Source: SCUD01 sp036824505 (GTDB lineage: Bacteria > Pseudomonadota > Gammaproteobacteria > Steroidobacterales > Steroidobacteraceae). Taken from it: DNA of 46,636 nucleotides. The position numbers were made by a program, and so were the translations under genes. Under the pieces are notes generated by a model. That model was not told the origin of the DNA and made no database searches. It was given only the letters and a program-made list of their open reading frames with translations. The stretch lies in the NCBI GenBank assembly GCA_036824505.1, contig DAITAA010000024.1, positions 1 to 46,636 of the forward strand. The letters are read 5' to 3'. The first letter of the stretch is position 1, and the number at the start of each line of letters is the position of its first letter. This document shows positions 7,710 to 15,093 of the stretch, one piece after another.

Positions 7710-9734
7710 TCACGGACCTGCGTTGCGGACCGTCTCGGGCAACTGCTCGACTATATCGCCGAGCTGTTCCCGCCAGATCTCAAGATGCTTCTCGTAGCGG
7801 CGCCAGTAGCCGAGCGCGTCCGTATAGATCGGCTGCCGGACCTGCTCGGAGCTCGCGGTCCTTACGGCGCGCCTATTCTCGTAAAAGCGAACGCATGCCT
7901 CCTCGAAGGGCAGCCCACAATGCGCGAGGATGCGCCGCACCTGGGTCTCGATGTCGGAAACCGTTTCCTCGTAATGCACGTCGAGCACTTTGCCCGGCAG
8001 GACCCGCTGCCAGTGCTTCATCGTCTCGTCGTACTGGCGGTAGTACGCCGCGAGCTCCGCCATGTCATAGGTAAAGTGCTGGCCCTTCGCAAACAGCTGC
8101 TTGTAGGCACCGAGGCAGGTGTCGAAGGGATGACGCCGCGCGTTGATGATCTTTGCATGCGGCAGGATCATGTGAATGAGACCGACGTGCGAGAAATTGT
8201 TCGGCATTTTGTCGGTGAAGTGAGGCAGGTCCGTCGCGCGGAAGGCTGCCGATTCCTCGACGTACTGCCGCCCATATGCCTTGAGGTCCCGGCCCCGCAG
8301 GTCGCGGACCGATTCCGGGTATTTCTTCTTGTCTGCACGATAGCGGCCAATGGAGAAGGCGAGGTGCACCAGGGTCGGCAGCTCAGACGTACCCTCGATC
8401 TGGCTGTGGCTCGCAAGGATCTGCTCGATCAGTGTCGATCCCGAGCGCGGCAACCCGACGATGAAGATTGGCGCGGCGGATTCAAAGCCCTGCCCGGCGA
8501 ATTTCTCGAAGAGTTCAGGCGTGAAGACGGACGCGATCTCTTCGTGGCGCAGCTCCATCGCCACAGGATCGAAGAACACAGTCTTGCGCTGGCGCTCGTT
8601 GCCCGTCTCGTAGTAGTGCCACGAGCGGTCATAGTCGCCGCGATCTTCGTAGGCCTTCGCCAGCGCGAAGCGGAAATGGATATCGGCGATCTCGTTCAGG
8701 TCGTTGCGCGCAACCTGCTCTTCCATGGCGCGGATTTCCGCGTCTTCGAACCGAAAGACCTTCAGGTTGGCCATGCTCCAATACACCTCGCCGAAGTCAG
8801 GCTTCTCGGCGATCGCCGCGCGATAGGCGCGGAGCGCAGCCGGCTGGTCACCGCGAGTCTTGAGCGCATGCCCGTAGCTCAACTGTACGTTCGGGTTGCC
8901 TGGATGCAAGGCGATCGCGCGTTCGAATGCCTCGATGGCCTTGTCGACGTCTCCGGCATGAGAATGTGCGATCCCGGCTCCCGACCAGGCGACGGCGCTG
9001 GACGGGTCTATGCGGGTCGCCGCCTGGTAGCATTGCATCGCTTCCGCGTGCCGATTCACTTCCTGGAGAATTCCGCCAAGCATCGTCCAGGCCATCGTGT
9101 GGCCGGGCGCAAGCTGGGTGACCCGCCGCAGCAGGGCCTCGGCATCCGAAAGCTGCTTGTCATCGCGCCAGTAGAGCTGCGCAAGGATGCGCAGCGCGTC
9201 GATATTGTCCGGATTCTCGCGCAGCGCCGCGCGCAGTGTGTCGTAGGCCTCGTCCTTGCGGCCTGCCCGCAGATGATCGAGCGCCAGCGCGACCTTGCCG
9301 CGGACAGGGTCACGGTCGAAGAACTCCTCAAACGACTCATCGGCCTCGCGGCCGCGGCCGAGTGCGGCGAGTGCCTGACCGAGCTTCTTGTGTGCCAGCG
9401 GCAGCTGCGGCTCAAGCCGGATCGCCTGCTCGAAGCAGGGCACCGACTCCGCATAGCGTTCCTGGAGTGCGAGAACACTGCCCAGGTCCTCGTGCAGGTG
9501 CGGAAGTTCCGGTTTCAGCGAGATGGCCCGGCGAATGATCTGCTCGGCTTCGCCGTAACGTGACTGGCGGCCGAGTGCACTGCCGAGCAGTCGCAGGTGG
9601 TCAACTGAGCCAGGATTGCGCTCCAGGAACTCCCGGCAGATAAGCTCCGTGCGCAACGGCCGATTGTCGCGCAGCGACTCGAGCGCAGCGGCGATACTTG
9701 CGTCCCGCTCTACTTCAGGTATTTGTCGAACCAC
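7710..9734 (-). CDS. TPR-repeat sulfotransferase
   Basis: About 674 residues from a GTG start at 9734. The frame stays open further upstream to 10160, but that part is a shadow of the amidohydrolase gene, so the true start must lie near 9734; no ATG is available there. The N-terminal 350 residues are TPR units (for example LHEDLGSVLALQERYAESV and VQLSYGHALKTRGDQPAAL). The C-terminal half is a sulfotransferase: PAPS 5'-phosphosulfate loop FIVGLPRSGSTLIEQ at about 423-437 and the 3'-phosphate region NARRHPFDTCLGAY near 528. Such enzymes move sulfate from PAPS to a protein or small acceptor; the TPR part probably holds the acceptor. It is 41 bases downstream of the amidohydrolase gene and possibly co-transcribed. 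Confidence 0.85.
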   Translation of the reverse strand: MVRQIPEVERDASIAAALESLRDNRPLRTELICREFLERNPGSVDHLRLLGSALGRQSRYGEAEQIIRRAISLKPELPHLHEDLGSVLALQERYAESVPCFEQAIRLEPQLPLAHKKLGQALAALGRGREADESFEEFFDRDPVRGKVALALDHLRAGRKDEAYDTLRAALRENPDNIDALRILAQLYWRDDKQLSDAEALLRRVTQLAPGHTMAWTMLGGILQEVNRHAEAMQCYQAATRIDPSSAVAWSGAGIAHSHAGDVDKAIEAFERAIALHPGNPNVQLSYGHALKTRGDQPAALRAYRAAIAEKPDFGEVYWSMANLKVFRFEDAEIRAMEEQVARNDLNEIADIHFRFALAKAYEDRGDYDRSWHYYETGNERQRKTVFFDPVAMELRHEEIASVFTPELFEKFAGQGFESAAPIFIVGLPRSGSTLIEQILASHSQIEGTSELPTLVHLAFSIGRYRADKKKYPESVRDLRGRDLKAYGRQYVEESAAFRATDLPHFTDKMPNNFSHVGLIHMILPHAKIINARRHPFDTCLGAYKQLFAKGQHFTYDMAELAAYYRQYDETMKHWQRVLPGKVLDVHYEETVSDIETQVRRILAHCGLPFEEACVRFYENRRAVRTASSEQVRQPIYTDALGYWRRYEKHLEIWREQLGDIVEQLPETVRNAGP

Positions 9735-9775
9735 TGCTGCACGCGCCGCAAGTAATCCCTGTCGAACTCCACGCT

Positions 9776-11302
9776 TCAGTCGCCATATGGCTTCGCCCTG
9801 CGGATCGCCTGGCCTGGGTAGGCGCCCGTCGGCTCGCCCTGGTCCATCACGGCGACGCCATTGACCCAGACCTTGCTGATGCCAACGGAGAGCGCCTCCG
9901 GATGCTCGATCGTGGAGCGATCGGATACCTGCGCCGGATCGAGCAGCACCAGGTCGGCAAATGCGCCCGGGCGGATCACGCCACGGTCGGCAAAGCCCAT
10001 GTGCGCCGCGGAGAGGCCGGTCATCTTGTGGATCGCTTCCTCGAGGCTCAACAGCTTTCGCTCCCGTACGTACACGCGGAGCACTTTGGTGAAAGCGCCG
10101 CTGCCCCGCGGATGCCGACCGCTCAACGAACCGTCCGAGCAGATATTCGCCTGCGGCCACGCCGTCAGCGCCGCCACATCGTCGGAGCGCATGCTGGTTC
10201 CGATCACATCGTCGTCCCCGCCCATGGCCTCGGAACGCTGAGTGAGTTTCATCAGCGTCTCGGCCGGAGTCATGCCCTTGCGCTCGGCAATCCGGGCAAT
10301 GGTCAGGCCTTCCAGCGCCGGCTCGGGCGGATAACCGGTCAAGAGCAGGCCGTCGGGCGGCGCAATGCTCTTAAGGACGAATTCCGCTGTGTCCCGATTT
10401 GAGAAATCCCGCGCCGGAAACAACACGCCCAGGTTGGCCTGCCAGTATTCATAGGGATAGACATCGCCGGTGATATCGACTCCCTCGCTTCGCGCCCGCT
10501 CCAGCACGTCGATGAATCGCAGCGATTGGCCCCACCAGTCCACCATCGCGAGCTTCATGTGGGACACCTGCACCGGGATCTTCGCCTCACGCCCGATCCG
10601 GACGATCTCATCGAGGGCAGCCCACAGGTACCGGTCTTCGCTGCGGACGTGACTGATATAACGGCCGCCGTGGCGCGCGACCTCCTTCGCGAGCACGAGC
10701 AGCTCGTCCGTCGTCGAATAAATGCCCGGGTCATATTCAAGCCCGGTCGAGAGTCCGAGCGCGCCGTAGCCCATGCCTTCGCTGACCAGCTCGCGCATTC
10801 GGTCGATTTCGTCCGGCCTGGCGGCACGGGCAAAGTCTGTCTTCATCACGAACTCACGGATGTTGCCGTGCCCGATGTAAGACGCCACGTTGATTGCCAC
10901 CGGCGTCTGTTTGAGTCTTTCGAACAGGTACTTGACCGGGTAGTTCATCCCGCCATCCTGGCCGACCACGATGGTCGTGATGCCCTGGCTCACCGCGGCG
11001 AGCGCATCGCGCGCCTCGAACAGACCGCGGTCGTGGTGGCTGTGCGTATCGATGAAACCGGGCGTCAGCGTCAGGCCACCGGCGTCCACGATTTGTTCCC
11101 CCGGAACCGGTTCGAGCTCGCCGACGGCGGCGATCCGGTCGCCTTCCAGGCGCACCGCGCCCTTGCGACCTGGCGCACCGGTACCGTCGACGATCCAGGC
11201 ATTGACGATGATCGTAGCTGTCGAATCAACCTCGGCTTTCGCGGCGGCGCCCAGGACGACGCTCAGGATGGCGCCCAGAAGCACGCGAAAGAACAATGGC
11301 AT
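9776..11302 (-). CDS. N-acyl-D-amino-acid deacylase-like amidohydrolase, exported
   Basis: 508 residues from the ATG at 11302, where a signal peptide begins (MPLFFRVLLGAILSVVLGAAAKA); an ATG at 11323 would add seven residues. Amidohydrolase signatures: GFIDTHSHHD (metal site), YISHVRSED and VQVSHMKLA (further His ligands), ICSDGSL (catalytic Asp), and the C-terminal beta-sandwich AFADLVLLDP. This is the D-aminoacylase class, which removes acyl groups from N-acyl-D-amino acids. The usual GNCG motif that supplies a zinc-binding Cys is replaced here by GQDG, so metal binding and specificity may differ from classical D-aminoacylase. It is divergent from dgcN/dgcA, both of which handle N-acetyl-D-glutamate, suggesting a shared D-amino-acid role. 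Confidence 0.82.
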   Translation of the reverse strand: MPLFFRVLLGAILSVVLGAAAKAEVDSTATIIVNAWIVDGTGAPGRKGAVRLEGDRIAAVGELEPVPGEQIVDAGGLTLTPGFIDTHSHHDRGLFEARDALAAVSQGITTIVVGQDGGMNYPVKYLFERLKQTPVAINVASYIGHGNIREFVMKTDFARAARPDEIDRMRELVSEGMGYGALGLSTGLEYDPGIYSTTDELLVLAKEVARHGGRYISHVRSEDRYLWAALDEIVRIGREAKIPVQVSHMKLAMVDWWGQSLRFIDVLERARSEGVDITGDVYPYEYWQANLGVLFPARDFSNRDTAEFVLKSIAPPDGLLLTGYPPEPALEGLTIARIAERKGMTPAETLMKLTQRSEAMGGDDDVIGTSMRSDDVAALTAWPQANICSDGSLSGRHPRGSGAFTKVLRVYVRERKLLSLEEAIHKMTGLSAAHMGFADRGVIRPGAFADLVLLDPAQVSDRSTIEHPEALSVGISKVWVNGVAVMDQGEPTGAYPGQAIRRAKPYGD

Positions 11303-11343
11303 GGGATAATCCAAGGCTGACATTCAGAATCCGGTGTTTTTTC

Positions 11344-11352
11344 AGTATACCA
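11344..11352 (-). promoter_or_regulatory. Extended -10 promoter candidate for the amidohydrolase gene
   Basis: On the minus strand the bases read TGGTATACT: a TGn extension followed by TATACT, five of six matches to the sigma-70 -10 consensus. No good -35 box is present at the usual spacing, as expected for an extended -10 promoter. Transcription would start near 11337, about 35 bases before the ATG at 11302. The tract of six T on the plus strand (11337-11342) lies in the predicted initial transcribed region. Confidence 0.4.
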
Positions 11353-11359
11353 ACGACCC

Positions 11360-12376
11360 ATGGTTGCCACGATTCAAAGTCCCTACCTCTTGTTCCTCGC
11401 GGATGTGCCGGACGACGGTTCGGCGAAGACCGCTGCGGGCATCTGGCAATGGCGCCGCGAGCTATGCGCCGGCCAGCTGCGGCTGCCCGGTTGCGAGGTG
11501 GATCTCGGGCTGCCGGAAATGACCCCTGCCGAGGCCGCGGGTCGCGGCATCCGTACGATGATCGTGGGTGTCGCGAACGACGGCGGCTATATTGCCGCGA
11601 ACTGGGTGGCATCCATCGTTGCTGCCCTGCAGGCGGGACTCGACGTCGCCTCCGGCCTGCACGAGCCGCTTGCCGATGTGCCGGAAATTGCCGCGGCCGC
11701 GAAGCGAACCGGCCGGCGCCTGATCGAAGTGCGCCAGCCAGCCGAATCGTTCAAGCCGGGCAGCGGCATCAAGCGCAGCGGCAAGCGCCTGCTGACGGTC
11801 GGTACGGATTGCGCGGTCGGCAAGAAATACGCGGCGCTCGCGATCGAGAAGGAAATGCGCTCGCGCGGCGTCGATGCGGACTTCCGCGCCACGGGGCAGA
11901 CCGGGATTTTCATTTCCGGCCGCGGTGTCGCCGTCGATTCGGTCGTGTCGGATTTTGTTTCCGGCGCGGCCGAATGGCTGTCGCCGGCCGCGGCACCCGA
12001 TCACTGGGACATCATCGAAGGCCAGGGTTCCCTGTTTCATCCCGCCTACGCAGGTGTGACGCTCGGACTGGTTCATGGCAGCCAGCCGGACCTGCTCGTG
12101 CTCTGCCACGAACTGGGCCGCGGGCATCTGGCCGGCTTCGAAGGCTTCGCTATTCCGGCGTTTGAGTCCTGCATGGAGACCTACATTGCTGCCGCGCGCC
12201 TGACGAATCCGCGGGTTAGATTCGCCGGCGTCAGTCTCAACACCTCGCGCGTCGGCGAACAGGAAGCTGCCCGCGCGCAGGCAGAGATCTCCGCACGCCT
12301 GTCCTTGCCCTGCTGCGATCCGATCCGCAACGGTGTCGGACCCATCGTGGACAACATTCTTTCGATGGCAGGATAG
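11360..12376 (+). CDS. dgcN: D-glutamate N-acetyltransferase DgcN (DUF1611)
   Basis: 338 residues. The C-terminal two thirds is a DUF1611 P-loop domain: GTDCAVGKK at 148-156 is the phosphate-binding loop, followed by EKEMRSRG, ATGQTGIF and the block DIIEGQGSLFHPAY. The N-terminal part (to about 130) has the small alpha/beta domain of the family. DUF1611 proteins of this type have been shown to act as DgcN, acetylating D-glutamate in the DgcN-DgcA route of D-glutamate catabolism (established knowledge, recalled). The next gene 9 bases downstream is the expected partner racemase, which strongly supports the call. ATG start at 11360; cytoplasmic. Confidence 0.82.
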   Translation: MVATIQSPYLLFLADVPDDGSAKTAAGIWQWRRELCAGQLRLPGCEVDLGLPEMTPAEAAGRGIRTMIVGVANDGGYIAANWVASIVAALQAGLDVASGLHEPLADVPEIAAAAKRTGRRLIEVRQPAESFKPGSGIKRSGKRLLTVGTDCAVGKKYAALAIEKEMRSRGVDADFRATGQTGIFISGRGVAVDSVVSDFVSGAAEWLSPAAAPDHWDIIEGQGSLFHPAYAGVTLGLVHGSQPDLLVLCHELGRGHLAGFEGFAIPAFESCMETYIAAARLTNPRVRFAGVSLNTSRVGEQEAARAQAEISARLSLPCCDPIRNGVGPIVDNILSMAG

Positions 12377-12385
12377 GCGGGTCGC

Positions 12386-13378
12386 GTGGGAAGCGTGCGC
12401 GCTGAGTTCCGCCTGGAGACCTGGCCCTTGCGCCAGCCGTTCGCGATTTCGCGGGACACGACAGAGCAGCTGGCCGTTCTCTATTGCGAACTGCGGCGCG
12501 GCAAACATGTCGGCCGCTCCGAAGCGGCCGGCGTGGATTACCACGGAGAAACTCCCGCCAGCATCAAGCGTGATCTGGAAGGAGCGCTCTCCAGCAATAC
12601 CATTCCCTGGGATCGCCTGGCACTGCTCGAGCGCATGCCGGCGGGCGGTGCGCGAAACGCCATCGACTGCGCATTGTGGGATCTCGAGGCCAAGGAACAA
12701 GGGCGCCGGGTCTGGGAGCTCGCCGCCGTCGATGCGCCGCGGGCGCTGCGCACGACATTCACGATTGGACTCGCGCAGCCCGCCAAAATGGCCGCCGACG
12801 TTTTGCTTGCCCCGCCTGGAGCAGTGCTGAAGCTGAAACTCGGTGCGCGGGACGGGCGCGACGTGGAGCGGGTCAGCGCCGTGCGGCTCGCGGCGCCCGA
12901 TGCGGAAATCGTGGTCGACGTGAACGAGGGCTGGTCGCTTGCCGAGTTGAACGACGCATCGCGGGCATTGCAGGACTCCGGTGTCCGGTTGATCGAGCAG
13001 CCATTGCCGATCGCCGAAGATGCGACGCTCGACGGCTACAAGGGCGCCCTCCCCCTGTGCGCGGATGAAAGTTTCTCGGACCATTCGTCGTTTGACACGC
13101 TACATCCGCGCTACAGCTGCATCAATATCAAGCTCGACAAGTCCGGTGGCCTTACCGAAGCATTGCGCTGTGCCGCAACCGCACGCGCGCGAGGGCTGGA
13201 TCTGTTCGCGGGAAACATGCTGGGCACCTCGCTGGCGATGGCGCCCGCCTTCATCCTGGCCCAGCAGTGCCGCTGGGTGGACCTGGACGGCCCGTTGCTG
13301 CTGTCGCGCGATCGTGATCCGGCTTTCACATTCACCGGCTCGATGATGCAGCCCTTTGGCGCGGAACTCTGGGGCTAG
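12386..13378 (+). CDS. dgcA: N-acetyl-D-glutamate racemase DgcA (enolase superfamily; dipeptide-epimerase-like)
   Basis: 330 residues from a GTG start at 12386, preceded by an AGGCGG ribosome-binding site 6 bases upstream. All enolase-superfamily MLE-subgroup residues are present: KLK at K149/K151 (base), D178 in VDVNEGW, E204 in EQPLP and D227 in ADES (the three Mg ligands), and K249 in NIKLDKSGG (second base). These enzymes are usually annotated as L-Ala-D/L-Glu epimerase; linkage to dgcN 9 bases upstream points instead to DgcA, which racemises N-acetyl-D-glutamate to the L form, so it can be deacetylated and used as L-glutamate. No separate deacetylase is evident in the same operon; the divergent amidohydrolase is a candidate only. 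If the DgcN assignment fails, dipeptide epimerase is the alternative. Confidence 0.82.
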   Translation: MGSVRAEFRLETWPLRQPFAISRDTTEQLAVLYCELRRGKHVGRSEAAGVDYHGETPASIKRDLEGALSSNTIPWDRLALLERMPAGGARNAIDCALWDLEAKEQGRRVWELAAVDAPRALRTTFTIGLAQPAKMAADVLLAPPGAVLKLKLGARDGRDVERVSAVRLAAPDAEIVVDVNEGWSLAELNDASRALQDSGVRLIEQPLPIAEDATLDGYKGALPLCADESFSDHSSFDTLHPRYSCINIKLDKSGGLTEALRCAATARARGLDLFAGNMLGTSLAMAPAFILAQQCRWVDLDGPLLLSRDRDPAFTFTGSMMQPFGAELWG

Positions 13379-13405
13379 GCCCGCTGGCCGGCGCCGGCGA
13401 GGTCA

Positions 13406-14941
13406 TCAGTTGACCTTGCGGGACCTGCCCTCCCAATAAGGCGCGCGCAGCTTGAACTTCTGCAACTTGCCGGTCGCCGTACGGGCGAGTTCGGCCCGGA
13501 ACTCGACGCTGGTCGGGCACTTGTAATGCGCCAGGCGTGCCCGGCAATGGTCGATCAGCTCGCGCTCGGTCGCCTGTGCTCCCGGCCTCAACACCACCAG
13601 CGCCTTGACCGCCTCGCCCCACTTTTCGTCGGGTACCCCGATGACGGCGGCTTCGGCCACCGCCGCATTTGAAAACAACGCGTCCTCCACCTCGATGGAG
13701 GCGACGTTCTCGCCGCCCGTTATGATCACGTCCTTCTTGCGATCGGAGATGGTCAGGTAGCCCTCGGAGTCGAGCGAGCCACCGTCGCCCGTGTGAAACC
13801 AGCCGTCCTCGATGGCGGCGGCGGTGGCTTCCGGCTGCTGCCAGTAGCCTTCCAGCACGACGTTGCTGCGTGCGAGCACTTCGCCCTGACCGTCCACACG
13901 AAGCTCAACGCCGATGGCCGGCGAGCCTGCCCGGCTGAGCCGCTGGGCGCGCTCGCGGCTGTCGAGCGCATCCCATTCCGCCCGGCGGCGGTTGACGGTG
14001 AGGAGCGGTGCGGTCTCCGTGAGCCCGTAGATCTGGATGAACTCCCAGCCAAGTTCGGTTTCTACCCGCTCGATGGTGCGCGTCGGTGGCGGTGCGCCGG
14101 CGACCACAACCCGGACGCTACCCCGGCCAGGAATCTCACCCGGCCACTCGCGCGCGGCATCAAGCACGCTGTTGACGACCGCTGGCGCACCGGCCAAAAG
14201 CGTGACGCCGTGATACTCGATGCGACGCAGGATTTCGGCACCCTGCACCTTGCGAAGCACGATCTGCCGGCAGCCCATGCCCGCCATCACGAACGGCATG
14301 CCCCAGCCGTTACAGTGAAATGTCGGCAGCGTGTGCAGGTAGACGTCGCGATCACTGACGCCCACATGCAGACCAAATGCCAGGGCATTGACCCAGAGGT
14401 TGCGATGCGTCAACTGCACGCCTTTGGGACGCGCGGTCGTGCCGCTCGTGTAATTGATGGTCGCCGTGGCGTTCTCGTTGCGCGGCCAGGGCCTCGGCGT
14501 GCCTGGCGAACGGTGAAACAGTGCATCGGACTCCTCGCCCAAGATTGCCCGGCGCCGGCATTGCACTGCCGCGAGCGGCTCTGCCAGTTCCGGGTCGATC
14601 AGCAAGAGCGAAGCCCCCGAATGCTCGACGATGTACTGGATCTCCGGGACACTCAGACGGAAGTTGACCGGCACCAGCACGCGCCCCGAACCCGCGAGGC
14701 CATACAGCGCCAGCAACAGGCGGGCCGAATTCTGCGACACGATTGCAACACGATCTCCGAAGCCGATTCCGAGACTGTCGAGCGCACAGGCATGACTTCG
14801 CGCCAACTCGGCCACGCGCCGATAACTGAGTTCACCGAGCGAAGGCGCCGGCTGGTCCGGCTCATCGACAATACCGATGCGGTCGGCGTAGACGAGCGCC
14901 GCACGCTCGAGGAAGTCGCAGGTGGTCATTGGCACGAGCAT
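13406..14941 (-). CDS. AMP-dependent acyl-CoA synthetase / ligase
   Basis: About 511 residues from the ATG at 14941, which has a GGAGG ribosome-binding site 7-8 bases upstream; the frame is open to 15091 but the extra residues lack family character. The AMP-binding signature YTSGTTARPKG is at about 164-174, QIYGLTETAP (A5-like) follows, then the hinge DRKKDVIITGGENV and the C-terminal catalytic lysine in TATGKLQKFKL. The enzyme activates a carboxylic acid as its adenylate and transfers it to CoA. The overall form resembles medium- or long-chain fatty acyl-CoA synthetases; the substrate cannot be told. Convergent with dgcA (27 bases, with a GC-rich GCCGGCGCCGGC palindrome between) and divergent from the TIR-TPR gene. 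Confidence 0.9.
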   Translation of the reverse strand: MLVPMTTCDFLERAALVYADRIGIVDEPDQPAPSLGELSYRRVAELARSHACALDSLGIGFGDRVAIVSQNSARLLLALYGLAGSGRVLVPVNFRLSVPEIQYIVEHSGASLLLIDPELAEPLAAVQCRRRAILGEESDALFHRSPGTPRPWPRNENATATINYTSGTTARPKGVQLTHRNLWVNALAFGLHVGVSDRDVYLHTLPTFHCNGWGMPFVMAGMGCRQIVLRKVQGAEILRRIEYHGVTLLAGAPAVVNSVLDAAREWPGEIPGRGSVRVVVAGAPPPTRTIERVETELGWEFIQIYGLTETAPLLTVNRRRAEWDALDSRERAQRLSRAGSPAIGVELRVDGQGEVLARSNVVLEGYWQQPEATAAAIEDGWFHTGDGGSLDSEGYLTISDRKKDVIITGGENVASIEVEDALFSNAAVAEAAVIGVPDEKWGEAVKALVVLRPGAQATERELIDHCRARLAHYKCPTSVEFRAELARTATGKLQKFKLRAPYWEGRSRKVN

Positions 14942-15093
14942 GGTTGCCTCCGTTCCGGGCGGTGCCGCAGAACGCCGGATCATACAGCGGGATACCGATA
15001 CATTCGCCGCCCGGTCAGTCCGCTGCAATCTCTGCAGGCACGGTAGACTATTTGAGTTCCGGCCAACCTGGGCCAGGAAAGGGGCAGGCACTG
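14942..15093. promoter_or_regulatory. Divergent spacer between acyl-CoA synthetase and TIR-TPR genes
   Basis: 152 bases that must carry the starts of both transcripts. The minus-strand gene has GGAGG just before its ATG, and the plus-strand gene has AGGAAAGGGG before ATG 15094. A TAGACT hexamer at about 15046-15051 could be the -10 of the plus-strand gene, but no good -35 is seen. No clear operator or repeat. Confidence 0.3.

Noticed and set aside
7785..9563. Open frame of 592 codons on the plus strand, antisense to the TPR-sulfotransferase
   Set aside because: Its residues show no family pattern and it fully overlaps a gene with clear motifs; long antisense frames are common in GC-rich DNA.
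9735..10160. N-terminal extension of the sulfotransferase frame
   Set aside because: These residues are the antiparallel shadow of the amidohydrolase coding region, not TPR or sulfotransferase sequence.
11462..13084. Open frame of 540 codons on the minus strand across dgcN and dgcA
   Set aside because: It crosses two well-supported genes on the other strand and shows no motifs.
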